From: Rhyzopertha dominica
Taxonomy: Eukaryota; Arthropoda; Insecta; Coleoptera; Bostrichidae
Direction of reading: 5' to 3'
DNA: 64,000 nt
Assembly (NCBI GenBank): GCA_025024175.1
Contig: QCXZ01000064.1
Location: 61,773,325-61,837,324 of the forward strand
Part shown: piece by piece, positions 33,691 through 45,530 of the stretch
How the letters are laid out: every line of letters begins with the position of its first letter
Numbering within the stretch: the stretch's first letter is position 1
Translations under genes and position numbers: made by a program
The notes under the pieces: model-generated
The model's input: the letters and a program-made list of their open reading frames with translations, nothing else
What the model was told of the DNA's origin: nothing
Database searches by the model: none

Positions 33691-34578
33691 ATTTAAACAA
33701 ATTGATTGATTTTGATTGTTTTGGAGTAGGTACTGAGAATGGGTTAGTTTACTTAAAATTATAACGACTTCTACTTTGTATAAATAAAAAGTCTGTGAAA
33801 CGTCAGGTCTTTTAAACAAGGATGAACTTACGACGGACATATGACCCAATGATAATGACAGCTATAAAAATTGTTAATTTCATTCTGCAACGTCTTCAGT
33901 GGTTCCAAATTTGACCATGAAAGGTCGAGGCCAAAAATACCGTTGCTCCGCGAGATTAGACCGAAAAAGACCGCTCTTCTTTTTGGGTACAAAAGAATTA
34001 TCGATGTTGACTAATGGACGTAATCAACCGTTACCGTACAACCACAAACTGAAGTCATCTTCGTGCGCTGCTCGCGGATTCCACGCCGCACCCAAGGTCA
34101 AGCTTGGGTACCCTCGGCCTTTGGCTGGTGGAGTTAATAAGCATCTTCGAGATGGTGTGTTGCGAAACGGTCCGTGCAATTAATTTATTGACATTCAGGA
34201 ATATTGTATGTTAGGGGTTCATAATTCATTTTGATAATTTGTTGGAAGGCCATAAATTAAAACAAAGTGTTTTTATAGATGTTCCGTGGGAGGTACCGAA
34301 CATCCTATGATTTTTGGGTTGCTTGGTGAATTCGAAAGAAGAAAAAATACAGTAAAGTGTTTGATTGAGAACACGCAAAAGTCATTAAATATGGACAGTT
34401 TAATTTAAAGTCTAAAATGCCGCTGATTCTAAAAATATTTATCAAAGGTGTTAGTAACATTACTTTGTTGAGATTGAGAATTTTCCTGAATTGGAGGACT
34501 TTAATATGTTTTTAGAAGTTTTCCATTGTATAATAAATGTTGAAAAAACTCAACAAATAACTATTATAATACTATATA
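33691..34578. other. ZP intron with an unassigned 94-codon plus-strand ORF
   Basis: A relatively GC-rich block (33899-34183) is open on the plus strand and reads as a basic protein (for example KYRCSARLDRKRPLFF). It has no family resemblance and no splice context that I can see. It may be a diverged repeat or chance. The rest is AT-rich. Confidence 0.25.
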
Positions 34579-36873
34579 CAGGGTGATTTTTTTGAAAAAC
34601 TTCACACCTTAAATAACTTTAAATAGAGGAAAAATTTAAAATTTTGCAAAAACAGGTAAACTTTTGTTTGCAGGGGGACAACTTTTGAGATAAGTTTTTA
34701 ATGGATAGCGCTTACTCTTTCAGCAGGGTAGATACCCCTTCAAAAATTTTAAATGAAACTACCCATCTTACGATACATCATTTAAAAGCTTATTACACAA
34801 GGAGTCTTGCCATGTAATTAGTTTTACTATTTTTTACCCATTGACGGGGTTCTGGGTCAAAAAGTGCATTGTAGCAAGTGGCTTATAAAATGGAATTTTT
34901 TGGACTTCTTTAACAAAATTTATTGTCTTGCAGTTACAATAAAAATTGTCCTTACTTAAGCCTAAAAAAACTTGTTAAAAAATAATTGTTACACCTAAGA
35001 AAAATGCCAAAAATACTTAAAATTTTCTTTTGACATTAATTGATATTGCAACTCGACAGTTTATACTGAATTGGCTAAATAATTATCTACTTTGTGTTTC
35101 CAATTTTTTGTTTCANCTTTTTGGCTACTTCTTTGGCACGACCTTCTTTTTGTTCACATTCCTTTTTACAAATCGCGTGAAATTTTAAAGTGAGAGTCCA
35201 AGTGATAATGGGTTATTCAACTGTCGAAAGGGTAGAAATAATTTTTATTTACGGTGCTCAGCATAGCTGTGCTCGTGCGTCAGCAAGGGTGGTTAACGAA
35301 CGGCACCCCGATAAAAATGTTGACGCTAGGTACATTCTCGATCTCGTTCAGAAATTTCAAGACACTGGATCTGTAGTAAACAAAAAAAAGGGCAGGGAAT
35401 AGAGTCGTTGATGAAATGGCCCAACTTGAAGTACTTGGTCATTTTGCAATGGGTCCAACTAGCTCTTTGCGTAACATTTCTACAGCCACTGGACTTTCTT
35501 ATTCATCTGTAAGGAAAGTTACAAAACTGCACAAATTCCATCCCTATAAGATGAAAACTCTCCAGGAACTCGGCGAAGATGACTTCGATAGAAGACTGCA
35601 ATTTTGCGAAATTATGACAGAAAAAATTATAGTAAATCCTAATCTAATAAAAAATATCTGCTTCAGTGATGAATGCACATTTTTAACGGCTCTGTAAATA
35701 AACATAACGTCAGGTACTGGAGTGACGAAAATCCTTATATTTTTCGAGAAGGTCATACACAAGTTCCTCAGAAGCTGAACGTCTGGGCTGGAATACTTGG
35801 CAACGCAATTGTAGGTCCAATTTTCATTGATGGGACGCTAAATGGGGGAATGTATTTAGAATTACTTGATAACGTTATTGATCCTTTAATAACAGAGCAA
35901 TTAGAAAACCAACGTGACCCTGAAGGAAATCCAATGTTGGATGAATACGAATTGTTTTACCAACATGATGGAGCCCCACCGTATTACGCCATTAATGTGC
36001 GAAATTGGTTAAATCATAGATTTCCTCTTCACTGGATTGGTAGGCGTGGAACAATTGAATGGCCGCCACGATCACCCGATTTGACTGCTTTAGATTTCTT
36101 TCTATGGGGTCATTTAAAATCTGTGGTTTACAAAACACAACCTGCTAGCCTGGACGATCTGCGAGAAAGAATTATTAACGAGTGCAGGAGGATTCCACCT
36201 GAAACTTTCCGAAAAGTGCAGCAGGAGTTCGACAACCGTCTGTATTATTGTATGGAAAGAGGTGATGCACATTTTGAGAATCTATTGTAAGGTTTGAATT
36301 TCTATGGTTTTGTTCACACTGTTTTTGGAGTTACAAATAAATAATTTTTCTTTTTCGTGGACATGGACTTTCTAAAAAATTACATGATAAATACTTTAAT
36401 GTTAATAATAATGTTAAAAGAAAATTTTCAGTATTCTGGGAGTTTTTTTAAGTGTCATATTTTTTACAAGTTGTTTGTTTAAATTTCGGGTTCTCGTAAG
36501 GACAAATTTTATTTCCGCTCTAAAATAAAATACATTTTGTTGAAAAGAGTCCAAAATATTCAATTTAATAAGCAACCTGTTTCGTAGGCACTATTAATCT
36601 ATTACCCCGTCAATAAGTTAAACGTGGTAAAACTAATTACATGGCCAGTCTCTTTGTGAAATAAGCTTTCAAATGATGTATCACAAGATGGATAGTTCCA
36701 TTTAAAATTTTTAAAGGGGTGTCTACCCTGCTCAGAGAGTAAGCGCTATCCATTAAAAACTTATCTCAAAAGTTGTCCCCCTGCAAACAAAAGTTTACCT
36801 GTTTTTGCAAATTTTTAAATTTTTGCTATATTTAAAGTTATTTAAGGTGTGGAGTTTTCAAAAAATCACCCTG
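34579..36873 (+). mobile_element. DD41D mariner-type transposon, copy 1 (complete, long inverted repeats)
   Basis: The element starts CAGGGTGATTTTTTTG and ends CAAAAAATCACCCTG, flanked by TA (34577-34578 and 36874-36875). The inverted repeats are unusually long, about 450 bp each (34579-35030 and 36425-36873), and diverged from one another, with shared landmarks such as GGATAGCGCTTACTCT and CATGTAATTAGTTTTAC. The transposase lies between them on the plus strand, with two frameshifts. Total length is 2295 bp. It lies inside a ZP intron. Confidence 0.9.
35208..36290 (+). pseudogene. DD41D transposase, copy 1, two frameshifts
   Basis: ATG at 35208 (MGYSTVERVEIIFIYG) begins an HTH DNA-binding half. 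An extra A in a run of A near 35390 shifts the frame into a stop at 35402, and the true frame resumes at DEMAQLEVLGHF. A second break lies at ~35685 just after the first catalytic motif (CFSDECTF): here ACATTTTT is followed by AAC, with one base missing relative to an open frame. The rest (KLNVWAGILGNAIVGPIF, QHDGAPPYYAI, WPPRSPDLTALDFFLWG) is open to the stop at 36288-36290. Forty-one residues separate the Asp of QHDG from the Asp of TALDF. Confidence 0.9.
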
Positions 36874-36875
36874 TA

Positions 36876-39206
36876 GATTTATTTAGTGGTGTCTAGATGA
36901 TACTCTAACTTTTGGGTGATTATATTTATTATTTTACACGTATATGTCAAATTTTTTTTTATCAATCAAACAAAATACGATTGTTTAAGGTTAATTATAG
37001 AGAACAGTACTTGAAACTTACAGTAAGTAGGTGAAATTGTTATATTGAAAAGTTACGTAGATATTTACTGTAAAGGAGGAAAGTTTAGCCATTAGTAATT
37101 TGAGTTGTAATACTTGTACAATGAAAGAATTTGTGTTTTAATAAACGATGTTTTTACGAATTTGGAAGAGCATGTTACACTGGAGGAAAACATTTTTAAA
37201 AAGTCACGTAGAGCCATGCGTTTGTTTCTTATAGCTATGTACAACAACCAAATTCAATCGTGATAGCAACACAGCAAAGATTCTTACAAAATAGTTGTAG
37301 TTTTGTTTTCTCTGCTTACGGTACTGACAGTATTTAACAATCAAGCCAAAATTTCTTAGCTTTTTGATATATAATTTAATTTACTTATGTCATTTTATTA
37401 CACTTTATTTTTATTTAAAGTTCAAAAAGTTGTTAATATCTTATTTATACCCCACAATATTTTTATATCTTTTAACAGGTATTTAAAAAATCTTTAGTCT
37501 CTTTTATACACCTTTCTTTGACACAGAAATGTTTAATAAAAGCTGCTTGAATGAAGAATGATGTAATATTGATAAATTTTGAGGAATATTAATCACAATG
37601 CAAATACTTGGTACACATGGCTCACCATATGGAGTATAATGTTTGCTTTGTATCGGTGTTGGCTTATTAGTGTAACACAGCGCAAAATTAACTGAAATCG
37701 CTTTCTCCTGCCCATAAAAACCTATCGTGTCATACTTCACATCGGGTAATGCAATTATGTAATATTAGTCATATTTGCCAGTTGGGAAAACGAGAGCAAT
37801 ATCACGACCGGTGTGGCTAAACTTTTCAAGCCCGTATTCGTTTAAGAAACAAAGCGGCGGCCAAGAATTAATGGTTCGCGACTATATCTACCCATATCGC
37901 GCCGGTTTTTAAACAATATTCAACAGATTACCGTACCGGTTTAACGGTGGTTATTATTTTCCAACACGAGCCCGACCTTTTTCAAACGGCGGTGCTGTTT
38001 TTGACTAATGTCGGCCATCAGATTTACAGGAATCCTTTTTCTGATTGTGGGTGTCCCTAATGGCGCGACGAGTTCGTTTTTTGGTGATTCATTTAGGTTC
38101 TTAAAGGCTCCTACGTAAAAGTGAAACACGTTTTTAAATCTGGTTCGGGCGGTTTCGCTTATTTGTGATACTTGCATTCAAAGGTCATGTAATATTTATA
38201 GGTGCAGTTTTTATTAATTAATTTTGCATTGTACTGCACTGCGTCTCTTGGAGACAAGCCCTGATATAAATGAATTTTTTAAGGATACAGTTTATTTTTT
38301 TAGAATTCTTTGTACTTCAGTTTTCAGAGCCTTATAATGTCAATCCAAGTCTCCCGGTGCTAGAATTCTACGCGAATATTAATTCTCGCTAATTCCTCTG
38401 TTTGGAGCGCACCTTGTACTTCACTTAGATCGCATCTGCTAAATTACCTTGAAAGTATGACTCCTCTGTCCACGAAGCTGTGAATTACAATAGCGGTTAC
38501 CTAATGAATTTTTAATTTATGTTGGGAGCGAAAAGGAAGATGCCATTTATTATAACAATTCCTAATTGCAGAAACGTAAGCGGTAATTTTAGAATTCACC
38601 CTGACGAACTTTTTTACGCCTCTGGTTCGAGTGGGATAATGAGGTATTGCCGTATCGGAAGTCTCCAGACTGCGACTGCTTTCACTGTTTGGCAGAATTC
38701 TTATGGGACACCCACGGTATTTGAGCGGTGTTAACATAAATTGCAGACCTACGACGTTCACTTCCAAAAGTGTAAAACTAGAATGATTACTTTTATGCTT
38801 GCACTTTATGAAAGTGTTCGTCGACCCCTGGGGATGCCCAGCTTTACTTGGAAACTACCCAAAACGTAGTTGCTATACAGCGAGATGCAAGAATTTGGAA
38901 CAAAATATATAAAATTATCTGCGGTCGTCTTCTTGCCAATTTAAGCTAAGATATCTTGGGGAATTCGACCTCGTGGTAAGGATCAACGAATACTCTTTAT
39001 TACATTAAGCTTGTAAGAAGTGAAACAACATTTATATGGTACAAGTAGAAATTTTACGTATAATACAACGGGTGCCCTATATGGACTCAAAACTAAGCCC
39101 CATATTATCACAGTACGTGATGAACTACATATACCTACCTTTCTCACAACGTGATGATTTGCGAATATATAATTTCCGCATTTTTTTCTAACTTTCGACA
39201 TATTCT
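36876..39206. other. ZP intron, no recognised gene
   Basis: AT-rich apart from a GC-richer block at about 37780-38180 with a 78-codon minus-strand ORF of no known family. That block could be conserved regulatory DNA, but I see no defined motif in it. Confidence 0.3.
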
Positions 39207-39595
39207 AAACCAGTTGAATTGTCCTTCGTTTTGAAAGCACGCATCTTGCAGGCAGTTCATTACTTAATAATTAGTGTTACCGCACTTCATAATAAGCTTG
39301 TTAGCATACACCTAAATTAAATATGGTTCAAGTTAAAAGTGTAAAACCGCCTTTCCTAGACTTTGAAAGTATTTGGACACATCATTTAAATTTTAGGATT
39401 ACAACGTAGAACGAGGTCGATGTGTATTAGAATAGTTAATTAAAAAGACCCATTTTCATGTTCCGAACCGGTTCAAGTGCCCTTCGTTTTGAAAGCACGA
39501 TTCTTGCTAACAATTCATTATCCGTTTGATAACAATTAGTGTTACCACAGACCTTAATAAGCTTGTTGACATACACCTGAATTAAATTTAAATCA
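39207..39595. repeat. Imperfect tandem duplication, ~259-bp period
   Basis: AACCAGTTGAATTGTCCTTC at 39207 recurs as AACCGGTTCAAGTGCCCTTC at 39466. Both continue with CGTTTTGAAAGCACG, TTAGTGTTACC, AATAAGCTTGTT and CATACACCT. About 120 bp is shared in each copy, separated by ~140 bp. Function unknown. Confidence 0.7.
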
Positions 39596-39909
39596 AGATA
39601 ATTTGATCTTTATCGACAGAACTAGTACAAAATGTGCTACTTTTCGGATTAATAATGGTAGCAGATTTCTGTTGGCATTTAATAAAACTGTATTTTAAAT
39701 AAGTTCTGACCTCCAATTCATCCCACATGAGATTTAATGTCAGCAGTATGGAAATTCTGTACATTTCGTAACGCTGAGTTAATTTTCAAATGTAATGCTC
39801 TAGAAATGAGAAAGAAAAATGTATATATCGGGAAAATATTGATGTCATTATATTTTTAGATGGCAACTTTGCATTATCTTGATCACTAATTCAGATAACT
39901 TTTAGCTGA

Positions 39910-40110
39910 TTTAGCTTCAGGATTAAAGACAGATATGAAGTTAGAAACGAATATTCGAATTTTCTTTACAATGCTGTACGTAATTATAATCCTAATAAAT
40001 CTTTTGCAAGAAGTGGTATGAAACAGGGTCCAAATTTTGGTCGATTATTATTTCTGATTGCTCTAGTGAAATTGTGAAAGCTTCCACGTTTTCTAAGCTA
40101 ACACTTATCT
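39910..40110 (+). pseudogene. Short RT fragment of a non-LTR retroelement
   Basis: The frame reads RYEVRNEYSNFLYNAVRNYN then ARSGMKQGPNFGRLLFLIAL. The second part follows SGVPQGSxLGPLLFLIFIND of non-LTR RTs with several substitutions. It is short and decayed, with no flanking domain. Confidence 0.5.
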
Positions 40111-42068
40111 CGATTCCTAGGGATTTACTATTCGGTCTTTATCTTTTAGTGATACTGGACAACCTAGTTAAATTGTGTATTTTTTAAAGCAATAGACATT
40201 AGATTCCATGATTTCTGATTCATTTTACATAAATATCACTCGGCTAAGCCTTATGACTTCCTTTTCTATCTATTTCTATATGCCATACAAGCTTTATTCA
40301 AGCAAAGAGTACTACCCAGCGGGATGTCAAAAATTGGGGAACTAAACAATATCTGACTTATTTTATACCTTTACCATCTCCTGTTATGGATGTTTATGTA
40401 TTGTGAAAGTGTCAACTGTGCCTTCTCATTGTTCTATGAAAGAAGCATATCGTGTTTTTGTATTATGTTACGCGTCAAGTTGAAAGAACGACTATGGGTT
40501 GCTTCCACAAAGAGAAAGCTGCGTGAAGCCTTGTAAGGCCTCAGCGGTGCCATTAAGATTCTGCTCACAATTAAGGATGATCTCATGTTGGCTCACACCT
40601 GACGTGTAAAATTCCCTCCTGCAGGTGAATTTGACGGTAGTTGTCTATGAATGTCTCCGATGAAAGTGTTGTAATGGTCGTGGGTCTTCATAACGTTCTT
40701 GTTTTTTGTATAATCACTTAGGTTATCTGTTATATTCTGGTTAATGTGACAAACTATTACTTAACGCCTTATTTCATGTTGCTTCATTCATGTCGGCCGA
40801 AGGTGTGTGTGAATGATGCAGTAAACAGTCCTACCTAATGACATACTTTAATGATTAAATATTTTAAGGATATACTCGTATATTCGTACTAACGGCATGT
40901 GTTAAGTTTATTAAATCGCAATTAAAATTTAAGATTTTCAATCTCCTTGGATACTGATAATTTTATTTTTGGTATTAAAAAAGTGTATCTCTAGAAAACC
41001 CATATCTGTATATGGAAATAATATAAACAAAGTCAATGTTAATTAGAAATGCTATCCTACTATTTTATACAGCTTTATAGTGAAATTGAAAAAGAACTAT
41101 TTAGTGCATATATTTGACGATAGATTACTTATAATCTTTAAACATTTCCCGCTGAAAGCTTTAAAGGCGTAACAAGTTTTTATTGCATAAGGTTTTATTT
41201 TTTGTAGACAAATAATTATTTTAGTGGAAATATAAAACGTAACCATTGCTTGTTGGTTAAACACGATATTGTGGAGACGATTTGATAAGGTTGACGATAC
41301 TGACTTGTATCACACGAGTTGTTATGAAGTTGACAGTTTTATAACTATTGTTTTCAATATATGTTCTAATTATTGAACTCTCGTTGTTCTATATGCCTGC
41401 TACTTTTATTGGTCCCAAGGTTTTCCTAAATATTTGAAAGAAACTTCTCGGAAAGAGTATAAAATAACTGCTTCTTGTAGTAAATGGTAGGCTTTTTTAC
41501 AATCACATTTATAAACTTTACTTTTTTAGTTTTTAAAAACTGCTGAGGTTGGTTACATCCACTATACATTTTCTTGACTAAAATTTTACTTAAAACTAGC
41601 CTTTTCTGGTTTTATACAATGTTAGTGAAAAGTATGGAGCTTATTTCTGTAAATGTCATTAACAATTACTTTTTATTTTTGGCCTGCCTTTTGTTTTTGT
41701 ATGTCAACGCTTTTCTATGGTACGAACCTATAATGTGTTGCCCAGTAATAATGTGAACAAAAATACGTACTATTGCAATAAGTTTATTATTTAATTAAAA
41801 ATAGCATTTACAAAAAGATTAAAACATAATCCGCCCCACAATCAGCCGCTAATCTCACTTTTGTAAAATTTCTAGCCATTATTGTTTCGAAAGTTTAAGT
41901 AGTAATAGTAATCGAGATATTTGTTGAAATTTTTAAAAAATGAACAATCGTAGATAGTGTGAAAACAAATGAAGGTAGTATCACCTTTCAACCTGTTTCC
42001 ACCATTGAATTTGCCTCAAAATTTGACTAAAACCTCCAAATCTCATTGAAACTATTCCATCCTATATA
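40111..42068. other. ZP intron, no recognised gene
   Basis: AT-rich, noncoding, no clear repeat boundaries. A stretch near 41560 faintly recalls the Penelope terminal sequence, but too weakly to call. Confidence 0.3.
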
Positions 42069-43486
42069 CAGGATGTTTCACGAATGATAATGACCCTGAC
42101 GAAATCAAAAATGCAACCCAAAATATATTTGCAGAGGTAACATTGATAATTGTTCATCGTCTTAAAAAATATAAAACGTAAAGAGCTGTATAAATTCGTA
42201 AATATTGACATAAACTTCAATCATTTGCTTTAAGTAAGTTCGGTATTGTAAAACAAATTTTATTTTGAAAAATGTTTATTCAATAACATTAATGTAATAA
42301 ATGCTCAACATGTCGCCCTCCGCTGTTTTCACGAGCTTGAATTCGTGCCCAAAACGATCTTTTAACATGCATTAACATTTCTGGAGTGATGGATCTACAT
42401 GCATCACGTATTTTATTTTCTAAATGTTCTACACTTTCAATTGGTGTTTGGTATACTTGCTCTTTTACCATTTCCCACAGAAAAAAATCCAAAGGAGTAA
42501 GGTCCGGGCTTCTCGGTGGGCAAGGATTAATTGAACCTCTTCCTATCCATCGGTTACGCAAAACCAAATCAAGATGATTTCGGACTATTCTATGATAATG
42601 CGCAGGTGTCCCATCTTGTTGGAACCATAGATCTTGTTTTACTTGTAAATTTACATTTTGGAGAAGCAGCGGTAAAATGTTTCTTAAAAAATTTAGATAA
42701 GTATTGCCGTTTAAACTATCGCGAAAAAAATAAGGTACAACAATTTGATTCCCCAATATTCCGCACCACAGACATTTGTCGAGTAGATAGTTTGAAAATG
42801 TCCTTCTCAAATCCAACGTGGATTTTCTTGCGCATAATAATGCATGTTATGTTTGTTAACTCCACCATTATTAGGAAATCTTGCTTCATCTGAGAAGCAA
42901 ATGTTGTCATAAAATCTCACATTCAAAAGTTACAAAAAGTCAGTCTTTTAGGATAATCTGTCTCCTTTAAGGCCTGAACCAGTTGCGAGTGATACGGATG
43001 AAATTGATTGCCTTTAATTATTCGGTGTACTGAAAACAGACTAATACCGGTTGCTCTTGATACTACCCTTTGACTAATATGAGGATTTTTGTCAATCATT
43101 TCCAATTTGTCAGGGCCTGTTGCTGTTCTTTCTCTTGACTTTTTCAGTGGTGACCAATTTGTCCTTAAAGTTAATTCGAGTCCCTTGAAAATTGTATCGG
43201 CTGGAGCTCTTCTATTTGGAAAACGTTGTCTGTATAAACGGGCAGCAGAGGAAGCATTTTTCTTGCATTCACCATAAATCAAAATCATATCTGTTTTTTT
43301 ATCGTTTGAATACATTTTGACTTATAATAAATACAGTGACAGGAACCATAGCGCATAGCAGTCATGGGTTCCCAATTTATTTTTAAAATGATACCATTAT
43401 GTAAAATAACCACACTGGCTATGAAAATGTATTTTGGGTTGCATTATTAATTTCGTCAGGGTCATTATCATGCGTGAAACATCCTG
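42069..43486 (-). mobile_element. DD41D mariner-type transposon, distinct short-TIR subfamily
   Basis: CAGGATGTTTCACGAATGAT at 42069 is matched inverted at the right end (ATCATGCGTGAAACATCCTG, ending 43486), with the similarity running ~60 bp, and TA on both sides (42067-42068, 43487-43488). The 1418-bp element carries a minus-strand transposase. The terminal repeats and protein differ from the 2.3-kb elements at 34579 and 46945, so it is a separate subfamily. Confidence 0.9.
42289..43315 (-). pseudogene. DD41D transposase, short-TIR subfamily, broken
   Basis: The N-terminal part (42923-43315: MYSNDKKTDMILIYGE, HTH region, SRATGISLFSVHRIIKG) and the C-terminal part (42289-42816: CGILGNQIVVPYF, QQDGTPAHYH, CPPRSPDLTPLDFFLWE) are in different frames. 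A short middle segment carrying the first catalytic motif (YDNICFSDEARF) is in a third frame. Forty-one residues separate the second and third aspartates. At least two indels separate the parts. Confidence 0.88.
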
Positions 43487-43559
43487 TATTCAGTATCAGA
43501 AGCTTAAAGTTAAAGCCTCAATCAGTACGCTAAAGCATTGTGTCAAAATTACGGGCAAA

Positions 43560-43645
43560 TGTTTACTTAAGCTATAAATGAGTATTAGAGACAAAATTGG
43601 TCCCAAATGTGATCCCTGAGGGACCCCAGTAGCTCTAAATTGCTG
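43560..43645 (-). pseudogene. Short RT fragment of a non-LTR retroelement
   Basis: The minus strand reads ATGVPQGSHLGPILSLILIY, the GVPQGSxLGP block of non-LTR RTs, and then decays. It lies between the DD41D element and the ZP-C exon. Confidence 0.65.
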
Positions 43646-43752
43646 TGGTTACCTGGCATAAGGGAGAATAAAAATTGATTTTGCCGATGCTTCGACGAGG
43701 TGCAACCTAGGTCTTCCCAAAATCATCCAAAACAAGCAAAACTCGTACTCAC

Positions 43753-44146
43753 CTCCGCGTCACAACCCTTATCCGCCTTGAGGCACAGCTTCACGTTGCA
43801 CTGGTAGTAAACGGAGGCCGTGTAGGGAAACTTGTGCGCCTGGAAGTGCACCATCGCCCTCGTCTTGTCCTCGGAGTACTCGAACGTCCCCATGATCTCG
43901 GGGTCGACAGGACAACCGTCGGAACCGACCAGCTTCTGCTCGCCCCATCCGAGGCCGTCGCGGACGAGGCAGTCGGTCACGCGGATGCCGTACACCTCCT
44001 GGGTGTCCAGCGTGACGACGAGGGTGAGGGGGTCGCCGATCTTGACGTTCTCGGCCACCTCTTTCTGGTTGGGGTTGCCGGAGAATATCCTCATTGTGCA
44101 GCCCGGCATCGGGGAGAGGGCGGTTACTGGGTCGGCCGCCATCAGG
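43753..44146 (-). CDS. ZP-domain protein, ZP-C exon
   Basis: A GC-rich exon of 394 nt between acceptor AAATTCCAG and donor GCGGAG|GTGAGT. It begins in phase 2, completing the codon left by the exon at 53495, and ends in phase 0. Key segments: GCTMRIFSGNPNQKEVAENV, KIGDPLTLVVTLDTQEVYGI, TDCLVRDGLGWGEQ, GCPVDPEIMGTFEYS, FQAHKFPYTASVYYQCNVKL and CLKADKGCDAE. The cysteine pattern and the VRDG...GCP...F.AFKFP-like ..YYQC signature are those of arthropod ZP-C domains. Such proteins polymerise in the apical extracellular matrix or cuticle. The particular subgroup (piopio, cypher, cuticlin-like and others) is not resolved here. Confidence 0.93.
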
Positions 44147-44319
44147 CTGGAATTTAAAGAGGATTGGATGCTGAGGGTCACGAACATTGATGATTTCATG
44201 ATGAAGTTCATAAATCTGACTCTAAAGGGTGCTTTAAGTTGAGTATAAATTTTAATGAAGCGGCAAAACTAGGGTCCCAAGAATTTGGCTATTAACATGA
44301 AGCACGAATTGTTTTACAT

Positions 44320-45530
44320 TACCCTATGTTTAGTGCCTTCATTGTGCTTCATAAAATTCCACAGCCACGTCGGTTGTTTTCAAGCTATGACCGTTATGAT
44401 CTTTTGTGGCCAACTTCGCTCTTAGCCACTATATAATTTCCAAATTTGATATTTCTTTTAGCACCAGCCTTTAGCGCTTCAACAATTATGTTCCTTAAGT
44501 CAATATGTGCTTACATGGTTATTAGATCTAGCCACTGACATAAAGCACAAGTGTGAATCTTTATATTAATCTTTAGTGATCCCTTTTTGGTAAAATATAT
44601 ATTTTTTTATATTTTGAATTCAGCCACCGACTTAAAGCGCAGTTGCCCATCTTTTATTAATAATTAGTGCTTGGATTCGGCTTTATTGTGCTTCTTGCGT
44701 TAACTTAGTCACATGACCCCGTTTTGGTAAAATGTATATTTTTATTTAGCCACCAGAAAGCACAATTGCCCCTCTTTTATTAATCTTTAGTGCTTGAATC
44801 ATGGTTCATTGTGATTCATGTGTTACCTTACCCAGATGACCCCTTTTTGGTAAAAAATGTATTTTTTATATTTGGAATTTAGCCACCAAATAAAACCACA
44901 ATCCCACGTTTTATACTATTTTTAGTTAGTTACCAAAAAGGGGTCATGTGGCTAAGTTAACACATGAAATATAATCGTAGCACTAAAGAACAGTAAAAGA
45001 TTGTGCTTTAATTTAGTGGTTTAAATGGGGGAGTTTCTTAAATTTTTGAGAAGAATTTTATGGTGTTTACAAGAAAACAATTGAACATCATTCTAAGATT
45101 TCAAATAAAAAGTTAGCTATTGTAGACTGTTAGCGTGAACACAAATCATTCTACCCGGAATATCTCAAAAACAAATGAAGATAAGGTATTGGTATCATAA
45201 TACTTTTTTGTTTAGTTCAAAGTGCCCAATCGAATGCGTTAGACAAAATAGGGTCGTTCTATTTAAAATATCAAACTTGCAGTCAATATCTCCGACAGTT
45301 GACGATCAATTGTTTTTTTGTAAACACCATAAAATTTTTCTAAAAAAATTTAGGAAACTCCCCCATTTAAACCACTACTCTAAAATTTCAAATAAAAGAG
45401 TTAGCTATTGTAGACTGTTAGCGTGAACACTGTATATTTTACTAAAAAGAGGCCATGTGGTTAAGTTAATAAATGAAGCACAATCCGAAACACTTAAGGT
45501 TAGTAAAATATAGACAATTGTTCTTTAAAC
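44320..45530. repeat. ~130-bp tandem repeat array with inverted copies
   Basis: Units starting AGCCACC begin near 44530, 44622, 44748 and 44881 (periods 92, 126, 133). Shared core: AAAGCACAATTGCCC, TCTTTTATTAAT, TTTAGTGCTT, ACATGACCCC, TTTTTGGTAAAATRTATATT. After 44926 the core appears inverted (ACCAAAAAGGGGTCATGTGG, AGTTAACACATGAA), and a further inverted copy lies at ~45438-45530. A weaker partial unit precedes the array at ~44320. It lies just upstream of the ZP-C exon in the gene's own orientation. Confidence 0.75.
45015..45430. repeat. Fold-back repeat with ~70-bp arms plus a ~50-bp direct repeat
   Basis: The arm at 45015-45083 (AGTGGTTTAAATGGGGGAGT through GGTGTTTACAAGAAAACAATTG) is inverted at 45307-45376. 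Immediately inside the left arm (45091-45142) and outside the right arm (45379-45430) is a direct repeat (TTTCAAATAAAA.AGTTAGCT and AGACTGTTAGCGTGAACAC). The spacer is ~220 bp with no coding sense. Confidence 0.8.

Noticed and set aside
37941..38177. 78-codon minus-strand ORF in a GC-richer intron block
   Set aside because: No domain, no splice sites in agreement, low confidence; noted only as a possible regulatory block.
43832..44242. 107- and 136-codon plus-strand ORFs
   Set aside because: Antisense shadows of the ZP-C exon, caused by its high GC content.
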